A DNA stretch of 64,000 bases from contig NZ_AUBW01000014.1 in NCBI RefSeq assembly GCF_000429445.1, forward strand, positions 1 to 64,000. Reading direction: 5' to 3'. Position 1 is the first letter of the stretch; each line of letters opens with the position of its first letter. Below are positions 9,842 through 19,269 of the stretch, piece by piece. The notes under the pieces were generated by a model that saw only the letters and a program-made list of their open reading frames with translations, ran no database searches and was not told the origin of the DNA. Origin of the DNA: Algoriphagus terrigena DSM 22685 (GTDB lineage: Bacteria > Bacteroidota > Bacteroidia > Cytophagales > Cyclobacteriaceae). The position numbers and the translations under genes are program-made.

Positions 9842-11038
9842 TCAAGAGAGACATTTGACAGCAAGCTCTTTATATACCGCACCATCTTCGATCTCCTCGA
9901 CCGCGGCCCCGACGAGGTTTTTGCGGTACTCGGCAAAGATCCCGAAGCCATCCATTACCGCCTCCACATAGGGCAAGTTTGCCATCCGGTCTTTGTCTTC
10001 CGTGAGATCCCAGAGGCCGCTGTGATGATAGCAATAGAGATTGTCCCAGTCAGGGCGGTCGACCAGAGGATAGAGGCAGATCCCACGGAGATCGACACCC
10101 AATTGAAGTGCCTTCAGCGATTCCGAAAAGATCTCATTGATCCATAATGCCCTACCGCTGCCGAAGTGTCCTGTTTCGCTGATGAAGATGGGTTTACCAT
10201 ACCTTTCCCAGACCATTGCCAGCAGTTGGGAAACCGGCCGACGAAACCCACAGGGATCCGGCCAGGGCAGTGAGCCGTATCCCAGCTGCCACTGGCAATT
10301 CCAATAATAGTTGGCGCCAATGCCATCGATCAGACTGGGATCACCTCCCAATTCGGGACAGATTCTGCCCGTCACGATATCTGCGGTCTGAAACTGGTAG
10401 CCGTTTTCAAGGTCCGCATGGTGAAGGTCGGCAGGAGTGCCGGCATGCACCCAAATCAAAGGTTCGACGAGAAAAACTTCCGCAGTTGGCATTAACGACC
10501 GGATCGCTTTGATCCCTTGGATGGCAGCTTTGCAGAGCTGATACTTTAGCTCCCAGCCGTTTCTCCTCATGAAAGGCGCGGCACCCGCCACCTCTCCGGA
10601 CAGCCAGGAGATAAAACTGATTTCGTTGATTGGAACGACCTTCAATCGGGCCAGAGCATGCTGGGCATAAAAAGACGTGAAAGCCTGACACAGACCGACC
10701 AACCTAGCCGTAAAAAGCGGATGGCCGGGATAGATGTCAGCCGGGTAGCCAAAGTGGACAATATCCCAGATCTGCTCGATTCCGTACTTCTGAGCGCTTT
10801 TGATCCTCCCAAGGACCTCTTCAAAGTCATAACAGCCGGGTACCGGCTCCACCCTACTCCAGCAGATTCCCTCCCGGACGGTGAGGATGCCGAGTTCGCT
10901 CAGTTCGCTGTAATCTTCATCCGCCCGCCGGCTATGCTGTGTTTCTTCCAAGAGATCTACACGTTTTCCACGTGCGTTGATCTGGTCCGCGCATTCGAAG
11001 CCGCCGAATATGAAGGACTTAAATTTATCCATCATCAA
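9842..11038 (-). CDS. GH1-like glycoside hydrolase-type protein of the glf operon
   Basis: A 398-residue TIM-barrel-type protein without a signal peptide. The fold cues are FIFGGFECADQ at the start, LGILTVREGICWSRVEPVPG after the second strand, INEISFISWLSGE (the place of the GH1 acid/base NEP motif, here with Ile instead of Pro) and ISETGHFGSG (the place of the nucleophile). It is shorter than active GH1 enzymes (about 450) and its acid/base motif is altered, so activity is uncertain. It is the last gene of an operon: its ATG overlaps the glf stop by 4 bases. Placement with glf and a glycosyltransferase suggests a job in envelope glycan or glycolipid metabolism. Confidence 0.7.
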   Translation of the reverse strand: MMMDKFKSFIFGGFECADQINARGKRVDLLEETQHSRRADEDYSELSELGILTVREGICWSRVEPVPGCYDFEEVLGRIKSAQKYGIEQIWDIVHFGYPADIYPGHPLFTARLVGLCQAFTSFYAQHALARLKVVPINEISFISWLSGEVAGAAPFMRRNGWELKYQLCKAAIQGIKAIRSLMPTAEVFLVEPLIWVHAGTPADLHHADLENGYQFQTADIVTGRICPELGGDPSLIDGIGANYYWNCQWQLGYGSLPWPDPCGFRRPVSQLLAMVWERYGKPIFISETGHFGSGRALWINEIFSESLKALQLGVDLRGICLYPLVDRPDWDNLYCYHHSGLWDLTEDKDRMANLPYVEAVMDGFGIFAEYRKNLVGAAVEEIEDGAVYKELAVKCLS

Positions 11039-12177
11039 TCCAGTCCGGTGTTTGTCGTCACAACCGATTCCTCTTCAAGCTGATGGTAGAGATCGAGGCT
11101 ACACCTAAAGGCTTGATCCATGTTGAAGTATTTATAACTGGCCAATCTGCCTACGAAGTAGACATTACTCAGCTTGTCCGCTTCCCTTCGGTATGATTCG
11201 TACACCTGCTGATTGCGTGGGTTGGGAACAGGATAGTAAGGATCACCGTGGTCGACGGTAAACTCCCGTGAGATCGTCGTCTTGGAGGATTTCTGGTTGC
11301 CAAAATGCTTGTATTCCACGATTCTGGTAAAATCCACTTCGGTACCGGGATAGTTTACCACCGAATTTTCCTGGAAGAATTCCATATCGAGACTTTCAAA
11401 CTCGAATCGTATGGATCTGTACTCGAGTTTTTCCTGCAGGTTCTTTTTAAACTCAAAGAATCGATCGATCGGTCCGGTATAAAACAGCTTTTCAAAGCCG
11501 GTAAGATCATCGCGCAGGTCCGCATAATCGGTGTTGAGCATCACTTCAATGTTGGGGTGATCCAACATTCTCTCAAATAATCTGGTATATCCACCAATTG
11601 GAATGGCCTGATATCTATCAGAAAAGTAGCGTCCATCCTCGTTGAGTCTGACAGGGATCCTGTTGAGCACAGAGGCATCCAGTTCGTCGGGATACTTGTC
11701 CCATTGCTTTTTAGTGTAATGTTTAAACAGCTTTTCGTACAGCTCCAAACCCACGCTGTTCAATACTGCCTCTTCCCCGTTTGTGGGCTGATCTATCGGG
11801 ATGCGGTTTTTTTCCAGCCATTGCTTCATGTCCTGATCCGTCTGCAGGTTTTCGCCAAACATCAGGTTAACCGTGTTTCGGTTGACCGGAACAGGAACCA
11901 ACTGCTCATCAACCCTTGCCACCACCTGATGCTCCCAGGGCTGCCAGATGGTAAACCGGTTTACATATTCCCAAACTTCCCGATCATTGGTATGGAAGAG
12001 GTGGGCGCCGTACTTGGAGACGATGATCCCGTTTTCATCGGTATAGTCAAAGCAATTTCCCCCGATGTGATCCCGTTTTTCTATTACCAATACTTTCTTT
12101 CCCTGACAGGCGTATCGCTCTGCCAGGACTGAGCCGGAGATGCCGGCACCTACGATCACTATTTCCTGCTGTCTCAT
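11035..12177 (-). CDS. glf: UDP-galactopyranose mutase
   Basis: This flavoenzyme interconverts UDP-galactopyranose and UDP-galactofuranose, the donor for Galf in surface polysaccharides. The 380 residues match the family length. The N-terminal FAD-binding motif is GAGISGSVLAERYA (10-23), followed by EKRDHIGGNCFDY with the flavin-contacting HIGGN. The central LYEKLFKHYTKKQW and the C-terminal GRLASYKYFNMDQA segments are also typical and include active-site arginine and tyrosine positions. It overlaps the preceding glycosyltransferase gene by 4 bases (12174-12177) and the following GH1-like gene by 4 bases, so translation of the three is probably coupled. Confidence 0.92.
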   Translation of the reverse strand: MRQQEIVIVGAGISGSVLAERYACQGKKVLVIEKRDHIGGNCFDYTDENGIIVSKYGAHLFHTNDREVWEYVNRFTIWQPWEHQVVARVDEQLVPVPVNRNTVNLMFGENLQTDQDMKQWLEKNRIPIDQPTNGEEAVLNSVGLELYEKLFKHYTKKQWDKYPDELDASVLNRIPVRLNEDGRYFSDRYQAIPIGGYTRLFERMLDHPNIEVMLNTDYADLRDDLTGFEKLFYTGPIDRFFEFKKNLQEKLEYRSIRFEFESLDMEFFQENSVVNYPGTEVDFTRIVEYKHFGNQKSSKTTISREFTVDHGDPYYPVPNPRNQQVYESYRREADKLSNVYFVGRLASYKYFNMDQAFRCSLDLYHQLEEESVVTTNTGLD

Positions 12178-13340
12178 CTTTCTCTCACTTCAGCTATCAC
12201 CTGTCTCATCTTATTTACCGTGGCGTTCCAAGAGGTGTTTTTTAGGATTTCTTCATACCTCGCGGATTCGGCGGATACGCCAGTTTGCAGGAGTAGCTTT
12301 ATCAACAGATCCGCAAAATCCTCGTCATCTGCGACCAGATGGACGCAGCTGGAGTAGTCGCGTTCCACATCTTTTATCCTCGTGGATACGATCGGCTTTC
12401 CGGCGGCCATGTACTCCAGCGTTTTGGTGGGACTGATGAATTTGGTTGCGTCGTTGAGCGCAAACGGCATCATCGCTATCGTAAAGGCTTTTAGATAATT
12501 GGGGAGAGTCTGATAGGGCTTCATTCCCAGATAGTGGATGTTTGGAAGCCTCGGTAGCTCAGAGTCATGGATCTTGGCCAGCGGGCCGATGAAGACGAAA
12601 GAGAACTGCGGGAGTCGAAGGGCTGTTTTTTCGACAAGTCCGAGATCCAGACGCTCGTCAATCACGCCAAAATAGCCCACAATCGGCTTCGGTATGTCCA
12701 TGATGTCCAGAGGGAGAGGTATTCCGTTTTTGGCTTTGGCAAAATGGTCGAAATCTACCGAGCTCGGAAAGCAGTGGACATTAGGATGAAGAGGCCGCTT
12801 GGATTCGAAAAGTGACCGACCGCCGGTGAAAACAATATCGGAGTGTTGCAGTAGAAAGCGTTCCTGATCAAGCAGAGCAGCGGGAGCTCCCTTGAACAGA
12901 GACAGCTCGTCCATGCAATCATAGATGACATGGTCGAAGTGGATCTCCTTCAGGACACCGCTGAAGGAAGCCGAATAAAACCAGGCCAGCGGAAACTGAG
13001 AACCTACCCCCAGTGTGGCGATCGCCGCAGACAATCCCTCCAGACTGGAGATGTTTGGTCTGAAGATATGGAGGTTAGGACCCAATACCTCAAGCGAGTG
13101 GCTTTGGTCGGTACGGGCAATGGGCTCTTCTACAAAGAGTATCCTGTACTCTTGCGCAAGCCTGCTGATGATGTGCTGTGGTCTCTGGTAGACAAAGTCC
13201 CACCTTAGGTGGCAAAAGACCAAAAGATCATAGTTAGGATTCCTGGATCCCCGGCTGCCACGGTCGGCTGTTTTGGTGTCTGTTTTTGCTTCTCTTAAAG
13301 CTGTCGTGTTATCAAACATTGTAAAACTGGTTAAATTCAC
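12174..13340 (-). CDS. GT-B fold glycosyltransferase (TuaH-like)
   Basis: A 388-residue cytoplasmic glycosyltransferase. The CHLRWDFVYQRPQHIISRLA segment near residue 47 is typical of TuaH-like transferases, and the donor-binding half has SPTKTLEYMAAGKPIVST near 320 with the family glutamate. It is the first gene of the three-gene operon with glf. The likely role is transfer of a sugar, perhaps Galf made by the next gene, to a surface glycan; acceptor and sugar are not known. The upstream 780 bases on the minus side are free of genes and must hold the operon promoter. Confidence 0.82.
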   Translation of the reverse strand: MNLTSFTMFDNTTALREAKTDTKTADRGSRGSRNPNYDLLVFCHLRWDFVYQRPQHIISRLAQEYRILFVEEPIARTDQSHSLEVLGPNLHIFRPNISSLEGLSAAIATLGVGSQFPLAWFYSASFSGVLKEIHFDHVIYDCMDELSLFKGAPAALLDQERFLLQHSDIVFTGGRSLFESKRPLHPNVHCFPSSVDFDHFAKAKNGIPLPLDIMDIPKPIVGYFGVIDERLDLGLVEKTALRLPQFSFVFIGPLAKIHDSELPRLPNIHYLGMKPYQTLPNYLKAFTIAMMPFALNDATKFISPTKTLEYMAAGKPIVSTRIKDVERDYSSCVHLVADDEDFADLLIKLLLQTGVSAESARYEEILKNTSWNATVNKMRQVIAEVRER

Positions 13341-13789
13341 CTTCGTCGGTCTATTGGATGGTGACGAGCATTCGGCCCACCTCCAAAACCTTTTTTTCTT
13401 TTATCCCCAGCGGTTTCTATACCTATTCCCAGCACGTAGAGGGTGTCTTCTATTGACTGTTCCCGCAGAGGATGGCGTGCATACAGATCTGATTTCCCGT
13501 CGCCTTCGGATGAGGTTACATTAGATCAACTGGATGAAGATGCTTCCAATTAGTCCACCAGATTTTTTACAAAAAGCCAAGATTTCCTCCAACGGTTTGA
13601 AACAGGCCAAAAAGCCGAATTTTGAAGCTTCTCCCGCGGTAACTTGTTTCACTCGGTCAAAAGGAGAAAAGGTGCAACTCCCCCCGGGCCACACTTAGGC
13701 GGTTTTTTGTTATACAATGGGCATTGTTTTTCCCGGGATGAACGCGATGCAGGCGGGGTTCCGGGAGTGATTAACCGGATCTCGAAAAG
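13341..13789. other. Intergenic region upstream of the glf operon
   Basis: No gene supported. It should contain the promoter of the minus-strand glycosyltransferase operon, but no perfect TTTG-N19-TAnnTTTG pair was found by eye. Confidence 0.35.
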
Positions 13790-13924
13790 ATGTTTAAAAG
13801 ACTGGAATCCCATCAGCGGACCAGAGAGGCACCGGAAGTACGAGAGGAGACTGATATTGAAGAGATAGCCCGGGCCGACAGTACGCTTATTCTTGAAAAG
13901 AAAGAAATCACCTCGCGTGCCTAA
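13790..13924 (+). CDS. Possible 44-residue acidic protein
   Basis: An ATG at 13790 opens a 44-codon frame ending at TAA 13922-13924. The product begins MFKRLESHQRTREAPEV, continues with an acidic middle (EETDIEEIARAD) and ends EKKEITSRA. Its charged, low-hydrophobic make-up and lack of rare residues look more like a real small protein than chance, but I recognise no family. No ribosome site or promoter supports it. Confidence 0.25.
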   Translation: MFKRLESHQRTREAPEVREETDIEEIARADSTLILEKKEITSRA

Positions 13925-14169
13925 GCCACAAGCTCGGTTCAAAACATGAACTCGCAGACACTGCCCCTGTGTGGAAAAAGTAGTGTTGTGTAAGCTTTTT
14001 GTAACACGGATACTGAAAAATCCACAGATTCCGCGCACCCGATAGCAAGATATGTCTCTCAGAGATAGCTGAGCGGGAAGCGATGGACATGGAACGGAAT
14101 TAGGAGTTTTTTCACCGGATGTTTGATTTACACATCTTGAAAAAAACTGTGACTAAAACTACCACTACC

Positions 14170-14691
14170 ATGAAAAATCAACGATCTATCAGGGCGATGT
14201 ACCTGACGCTGGGATTTTGTATGCTGATCGCCGGCTGTGATCCCAATTCCACCGGATCAAAGGATACACAACAACTTGACAACGACAACGATCCCACCAA
14301 GGTGGAAGATCCGGGTGTGACGGACGACATGTCTTCAGGTGAATTGGAAAGGAGAGAGCGGGCAGAGGAGCTGGTGTTGGTGACTGACTTCGAGGATAGT
14401 GACTGGCAGGGGATCAAAGAGGAGCTCAAGTTGGAATCTGTCGAGGATTCTATCAGGGACAGCTTTGGCTCCGGGAACGTCGGGGCTGATGCATGGAGGT
14501 CCCGCGATAATTATGAGTATCGTCTGATCTATTACAGTGAAGATGGATATCTAAAAACAAAACCTCAACTAAGGTCCAAACAAGGGCAGAAAAGCAGCAT
14601 AGCTATCAATTCTCTGGATTCTCTGGCCATGGAAGATCTCTGGGAGGAAATTGAAAGAAACACATCCAGGATTTCCGACTACCAGAGATGA
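14170..14691 (+). CDS. Hypothetical lipoprotein
   Basis: A 173-residue protein starting at the ATG at 14170; the frame is open further upstream but the signal sequence begins here (MKNQRSIRAMYLTLGFCMLIAGC, lipobox with Cys about 23). The mature part is hydrophilic and rich in Asp, Glu and Ser: a low-complexity stretch (DNDNDPTKVEDPGV) and then a charged region with EDSDWQGIKEELKLE and DSLAMEDLWEEIERN. No domain recognised. It precedes the SPW-repeat gene by about 90 bases on the same strand and could share its transcript. Confidence 0.65.
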   Translation: MKNQRSIRAMYLTLGFCMLIAGCDPNSTGSKDTQQLDNDNDPTKVEDPGVTDDMSSGELERRERAEELVLVTDFEDSDWQGIKEELKLESVEDSIRDSFGSGNVGADAWRSRDNYEYRLIYYSEDGYLKTKPQLRSKQGQKSSIAINSLDSLAMEDLWEEIERNTSRISDYQR

Positions 14692-14779
14692 TGTCGGAAC
14701 AAGGGAGGCTGACTGGTATCAAGGAATGTCTCCGGCAAAATCCAACATAAATAGTTCAGTTCATCAAACACATTGTATC

Positions 14780-15148
14780 ATGAAAATTATCGATTCAAAA
14801 ACACACGGAGTACTCGACTATCTGACCGCGGTGCTATTCATTGCCAGCCCATGGATCTTTGACTTCCACGATATAGAGGCCGCGATGTGGACTCCCGTAG
14901 TGATAGGTATCCTGGTGATACTGATGAGTTTTATGACAAACTATGAGTTGGGGATCTTCCCGGCGATACCCTTTACTGTTCATCTTACAGTAGATGTACT
15001 CGCGGGCCTGTTTCTAATGGCCTCGCCCTGGATCTTCGGCTTTGCTGAGGCGGTGATGTGGCCGCATATCGCCTTCGGGATCACGGCGGTGGCAGTAAGC
15101 CTGATGACCCGACATGATGTCCAGGATCCGCAGTTGCGCGAGGTATGA
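14780..15148 (+). CDS. SPW-repeat membrane protein
   Basis: The 122-residue protein contains two copies of the short membrane repeat that names the family: ASPWIFDF near residue 24 and ASPWIFGF near residue 83, each followed by a membrane helix. About four transmembrane segments are visible. I chose the ATG at 14780 (MKIIDSKTHG) because the sequence upstream of it in frame is not family-like. SPW proteins are common in soil and freshwater bacteria; their role is not known. Confidence 0.85.
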   Translation: MKIIDSKTHGVLDYLTAVLFIASPWIFDFHDIEAAMWTPVVIGILVILMSFMTNYELGIFPAIPFTVHLTVDVLAGLFLMASPWIFGFAEAVMWPHIAFGITAVAVSLMTRHDVQDPQLREV

Positions 15149-15219
15149 GGCGGAAGGATAGTTTACCTTGAAGTCAGTATGTCAAGGTTCGGACCATCCG
15201 AAGATGGGGGTATGCCCTC

Positions 15220-15591
15220 CTATTCCTTGAGGTCCGATTCCGTGTGCATGGCACAGCGCCACTCTTCGTTTTCTTTGATCCAAGTGGAAGTGCAGGCACA
15301 TCTCATCGAGGAGCTCTTCCCGTCCATGGTTGCTTCAAGCCCGACAAGATAGCCGATCAGGGCATTGTTGCCTAGGGTTTGCGTCTGAACATCGTCTATG
15401 GCGAGAACCTTCCATTTTACGCCTTTGCCTGATTCAAACATCTTTTTGAAGGTGGCTTCATCTACCGTCCTGACTCCGTCTTTACCCGCTACAATGCAGG
15501 GAAAACGGGTGAGGCTCGCCACACTGGGATAATCATGGTTCTCCATGCCTTCCCAGTATTTTTTCTCAAGTTCAAGAATGTGATTTTCCAT
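15220..15591 (-). CDS. NTF2/SnoaL-like protein
   Basis: A 123-residue soluble protein with the cone-shaped alpha-beta layout of the NTF2/SnoaL group (DUF4440-like): an N-terminal helix ELEKKYWEGMENHDYPSVASL, a DGVRTVDEATFKKMFESGK segment, and sheet strands ending TSTWIKENEEWRCAMHTES, the family's usual W..ENGEW pattern. The ATG at 15591 (MENHILELEKK) fits the fold start better than an upstream in-frame ATG at 15654. Ligand or reaction cannot be predicted. It converges with the SPW gene across about 70 bases. Confidence 0.75.
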   Translation of the reverse strand: MENHILELEKKYWEGMENHDYPSVASLTRFPCIVAGKDGVRTVDEATFKKMFESGKGVKWKVLAIDDVQTQTLGNNALIGYLVGLEATMDGKSSSMRCACTSTWIKENEEWRCAMHTESDLKE

Positions 15592-16314
15592 ACCAAAATG
15601 CTTTAAACCCGAAATATGCATTAGCGATTCTATTGCGGGCTGAAATTGCTTCAAAATCAGTCACTCGTTGCTGTTTTCGACTTCACCATAGCGGTGCTAT
15701 GACTCAGTCTCCAAACAGCCTGATTTTCTTGTAATTTCAGCCCTCATAACGAAACCTAATGCATAATCCGAGTTAAAATTAAAACGACCCATCTTCCGGT
15801 CAATTGTCAGGTGCAGGTGGATTTGTCACGTCATTTTTACCTACCGGGGCCGACCTTCTTCTGGTATCGAAGCCATAATTGAACCAAAAGCACCTTACCA
15901 ATCAATGGATTGCGAGGCATCAAGATTTCCACTGGAGGCAGAAACCGGAAAACTTGTGAAATCAATGGGCTGAATTTATGAACCGAGGTTGTTTCCGTTA
16001 TCCGCCTGCAATGTGCGGATGGACCTCGGCCTATTTTCATAGATAGAGGGCACCGGATTTCTTCCCTGATCTGGCCAGCAAAATGCGCCAGCTTTTCTCT
16101 TCGCTTTTGAAAAAAGTCAGGAAAAAGGAAGGGTGTTAAAGTTCTATTCAGTGCTAAATTCTCAAGACATTCTTTGTCTGGTTTTTTTGCGGAGACAACC
16201 ATCGCTGCCTTGGCGGAAGATAAATCTCCACAGTTTTGGTTAGTAAACCACCATTGTCTCAACTAGGAGATAATAGATCCTTTCAATATATTTTGACAAC
16301 CAAATCTCAAACCC
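15592..16314. other. Intergenic region, no supported gene
   Basis: About 720 bases between divergent genes. A 141-codon minus-strand frame (15837-16262) has no family signature and an arginine/leucine-rich make-up typical of chance frames. The region should contain both promoters. Confidence 0.4.
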
Positions 16315-17913
16315 ATGATTTCCTATTTCTCCACAATCAAAGTTCTGGCAAAGGCTTTTGTTGTTCTTCTTTTGGCAATTCCCTTTACCCAGGCTAACTG
16401 CCAGACAAACCTAACCTCAGCTAAACCCAGAATCATTATCACCGCGGACCCAGAGTTGGACGACAATAATTCCCTGATCCGATTAATCTTATATAGTTCT
16501 GATTTACAGATCGAAGGTCTAGTTTATAACAGCAGCCAATTTCATTGGTCAGGAGATGGTAAAGGCACAAAGTGGTTTGTACCCGGTAGGGAATATGATC
16601 GATTCGGAATGAACGAATGTCCATGTACTTCCTGGCGATGGACTGAGGGAGAGCGATTTATCCACGATATCGTCGAGGCCTATGAAAAATCTTACTCTAA
16701 TCTGAAAATCCACAATCCGAATTACCCAGATCCGGAAAAGTTAGAATCCGTCATTAGATATGGCAATATTGAGTTTGACGGAGATTTTAGCAAGGACACA
16801 CCGGGTTCAGAATTGATCCGGGAATTGATTTTGGATGATAAACCCGGCCAACTTTTCATCACCGCATGGGGTGGAGCCAGTAGTATCGCCCGAGCGCTTT
16901 ATACCATCAAGAGAGATTTTGAATTCACCAATGACTGGGAAAATATCCAAGCTAAGATCAACCGGAAAGTCATCCTTTTGCCCTCTGGAGATCAAGACGA
17001 TACTTTCGCAAGCTATATTCTACCCAATTGGCCTAATATCGAATACCGACAATTCAGACAGGCACCCAACTATGGGTATGGTGCCCAAATCCGGGCTACC
17101 CCAGAAAATAGTCCTTACTTAACTTCGGCTTGGATGAAGGAGAATATATCAGACCGAGGGCCTTTAGGGGAATTATACCGTGTTTGGGGAGATGGAAAAC
17201 AGATGGTCAAAGGCGATAAAGTCGATTACTTTGGTTTTGCCGGATATACCAACGAGCAACTGAAGGAAATGGGCTATTTCGTCTGGATGCCAGTGCAGGA
17301 AAAAGGTTCTTGGTTGGGAGAAGGCGACAATCACACCTTCATGAACATGCTTGGAAATGGCCTTCGGGCATTTGAAAACGGAACTTTTGGAGGCTGGGGA
17401 GGCCGGGTGATTAAAGCCACCCAAGCGGAGGCGATTCCGGGGATGGGATCCTCAGGATCTGCAGATGATATGGCTGCATCTTTATCCAATCAAAACCGGG
17501 CTCAAACGGATCTGGAGCCTTTTCCCAATTATTTCCCGGATGCTCAGCGGGATTTTGCTGCCAGGATGAAATGGGCAGTAACTCCAAACTTTCAAGACGC
17601 AAATCACGCTCCAGTGATACAAGCAGTGGGACCTTTGACGCTTATGGCTTCTCCAAAGCAGAAAATCAAATTGCACGTCAACACGACAGATCCGGATGGA
17701 GACGAAGTAATGGTAAAATGGAATCAGACACCGGTGAGTGGAAATGATGTTCAAGTGAGCTTTTCGCAGTCCGAAGGAAAAAATACTGAGCTAATTATCC
17801 CGGAAAATGCCAAGCCAGGTCAGACGATCCATGTGATTGCCTCCGCTACCGATGGAGGAAGTCCTGCGTTGACCAGCTACCAAAGAATCATCATACGAAT
17901 CAAGGAACAGTAA
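16315..17913 (+). CDS. Secreted DUF1593 protein (nucleoside-hydrolase-like, Sde182 type)
   Basis: A 532-residue exported protein: signal peptide to about residue 28 (FTQANCQ). The N-terminal two thirds is the DUF1593 domain, related to nucleoside hydrolases, with the Asp-rich ITADPELDDNNSLIRLILY segment (42-60) in the place of their calcium-binding DxDxxxDD motif and a LFITAWGGASSIARAL segment near 180. The C-terminal part (about 425-530) is an Ig-like domain (VNTTDPDGDEVMVKWNQ) as found at the end of Sde182-type proteins. Family members have been linked to polysaccharide-degrading bacteria; the substrate is unknown. A bulged hairpin follows the gene. Confidence 0.9.
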   Translation: MISYFSTIKVLAKAFVVLLLAIPFTQANCQTNLTSAKPRIIITADPELDDNNSLIRLILYSSDLQIEGLVYNSSQFHWSGDGKGTKWFVPGREYDRFGMNECPCTSWRWTEGERFIHDIVEAYEKSYSNLKIHNPNYPDPEKLESVIRYGNIEFDGDFSKDTPGSELIRELILDDKPGQLFITAWGGASSIARALYTIKRDFEFTNDWENIQAKINRKVILLPSGDQDDTFASYILPNWPNIEYRQFRQAPNYGYGAQIRATPENSPYLTSAWMKENISDRGPLGELYRVWGDGKQMVKGDKVDYFGFAGYTNEQLKEMGYFVWMPVQEKGSWLGEGDNHTFMNMLGNGLRAFENGTFGGWGGRVIKATQAEAIPGMGSSGSADDMAASLSNQNRAQTDLEPFPNYFPDAQRDFAARMKWAVTPNFQDANHAPVIQAVGPLTLMASPKQKIKLHVNTTDPDGDEVMVKWNQTPVSGNDVQVSFSQSEGKNTELIIPENAKPGQTIHVIASATDGGSPALTSYQRIIIRIKEQ

Positions 17914-17960
17914 TCCCGTTGATTTGGCAACTCTTGTTATCAAATTGTTCACACAAGACA

Positions 17961-17998
17961 TCAGACTGCTATCCAGATCACTAGGATAGTCTGATTTT
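17961..17998 (+). terminator. Bulged hairpin terminator after the DUF1593 gene
   Basis: Arms 17961-17974 and 17984-17994 pair (TCAGACT/TATCC with GGATA/GTCTGA) with a small bulge in the left arm, followed by TTTTC. It sits about 50 bases after the stop. Confidence 0.45.
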
Positions 17999-18102
17999 CA
18001 TTAACTGACTGATCATCTCCATTTGCGCCGAGCAAGTCGAATTTTTCTCTGCGACTGGAATAATAAATCTGAAGAGCGGGTACTCCTCTAAAAATTAAAT
18101 CG

Positions 18103-18126
18103 CCTGGGCAAACGCTCAGGTTTTTT
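18103..18126 (+). terminator. Rho-independent terminator
   Basis: A 7-bp stem CCTGGGC / GCTCAGG (one G-T pair) with loop AAAC is followed by six T. It is a second stop signal between the DUF1593 gene and hsp20. Confidence 0.6.
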
Positions 18127-18376
18127 TATCGGCGGTGTAAAGACTTCAGCAGCCTCCTGACTGCTAAGGGTCATTTGCTGGGAGTGACAGTCATCTCGAC
18201 TGACAATTTTTCAGTGAAATTGTGACAAAATTATCGTCCGATGCCGACTGGCATATTGCTTGTTTTTTGGCCCCAAGAGAATCGCGATTTATTTGTCTTC
18301 TTGAGTCGGGATCCCTGTTACTTTCAGGAGTGTTCCGGATCAAGATCGTTTGTTGAACCATTAAATTGAAAAAGCA

Positions 18377-18832
18377 ATGAACACACTGATGAAAAGGAAC
18401 GGTCTCAGCACCTTTCCAAGTTTCTTTGAAGATTTTCCCGGCAAGGGCCTGTTTGACTGGCTGGATACTGCGGGAATTGGCCAACTGTCCGATCGCTCCA
18501 CCCTTCCGCGAGTCAATGTCGTAGAGACAGGCACCGACTACAAAGTCGAGATGGCGGCGCCGGGAATGAAGAAGGACGACTTTAAGGTCCAGCTGGATAA
18601 CAACACGCTGGTGATCGAGGGCGAGAAGACGGCGGATCCGGCATCGGAGACCAACGAGGGGTATACGCACCGGGAATTCAGCTACAGCGCTTTCAGACGC
18701 TCCTTCTATCTGCCAAACACCGTAGAAGGCGACAAGATAGAAGCCAAGTATGCGGACGGGATTTTGACGCTGCTGATCCCCAAGCGGGAAGAAGCACGGC
18801 AAAAACCCGTCAGAACGATCCAAATTTCTTAA
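18377..18832 (+). CDS. Hsp20/alpha-crystallin small heat-shock protein
   Basis: A 151-residue holdase chaperone. The alpha-crystallin domain spans about 46-140, with the start LPRVNVVETGTDYKVEMAAPG, the middle NNTLVIEGEK strand, an RSFYLPNTV segment and the C-terminal hallmark A-x4-GILTLLIPK. A short tail ends in IQIS, the I-x-I type motif used for oligomer assembly. It should bind unfolding proteins in the cytoplasm under heat or other stress. The gene stands alone between terminators. No CIRCE-like inverted repeat was seen upstream. Confidence 0.95.
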   Translation: MNTLMKRNGLSTFPSFFEDFPGKGLFDWLDTAGIGQLSDRSTLPRVNVVETGTDYKVEMAAPGMKKDDFKVQLDNNTLVIEGEKTADPASETNEGYTHREFSYSAFRRSFYLPNTVEGDKIEAKYADGILTLLIPKREEARQKPVRTIQIS

Positions 18833-18889
18833 TTAAACACAGCCAGTCCTAGGCCGGCTGGTTCGATTCATTATCCCTGCTGCATTTTA

Positions 18890-18929
18890 CCCCGGCTGGC
18901 ATTTCGCCAGCCTGAGCGGGGATTTTTTC
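18890..18929 (+). terminator. Strong rho-independent terminator after hsp20
   Basis: Left arm CCCCGGCTGGC (18890-18900), loop ATTTC, right arm GCCAGC (18906-18911), a five-base bulge and CGGGG (18917-18921), followed by ATTTTTT. Confidence 0.8.
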
Positions 18930-19026
18930 CGCCTCGATGCAGAGTTATCGTCGCGGGCTAATTTAAACCATCCCGGGAAACGGGTTTTTCAATTTCAATT
19001 ATTTAGTGAATCAAAATAGTTCTAAG

Positions 19027-19269
19027 ATGGGCAACAATTCATTTCTGAGTTACTATAAGACTATCCTTGAAAAAGTAAGCTTTGACAACCGATTGGTTGA
19101 AAAGGAATATTGGAAAGCAAAACAGCTCTTACAGGGTCATGAAGCGCAGGAACTTGACAATTGGCTGAGCAGTACCGGCTTGATTCATAAGATAACCGCT
19201 GCTCCGGCTGGCAAATATTCCCTACCTGCTCCGCGCAGTCCCCGCCAGTACCAAAGTCAGGCGGAGTGA
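19027..19269 (+). CDS. Conserved hypothetical small protein
   Basis: An 80-residue protein with start ATG at 19027 (an upstream GTG at 19006 is also possible). The segment FLSYYKTILEKVSFDNRLVEKEYWKAKQ followed by EAQELDNWL resembles a family of short soluble Bacteroidota proteins with a YYKTxLEKVSFD motif, from memory. It looks helical and has no export signal. The last 25 residues are proline- and serine-rich and probably unstructured. Function unknown. Confidence 0.5.
   Translation: MGNNSFLSYYKTILEKVSFDNRLVEKEYWKAKQLLQGHEAQELDNWLSSTGLIHKITAAPAGKYSLPAPRSPRQYQSQAE

Noticed and set aside
15837..16262. 141-codon minus-strand frame in the 15.6-16.3 kb gap
   Set aside because: No start context, family or signal; the many Arg and Leu residues suggest a chance frame.
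18191..18823. 210-codon minus-strand frame over hsp20
   Set aside because: The opposite strand encodes a textbook alpha-crystallin domain; this translation is rich in Arg, Gln and Ser without any motif.
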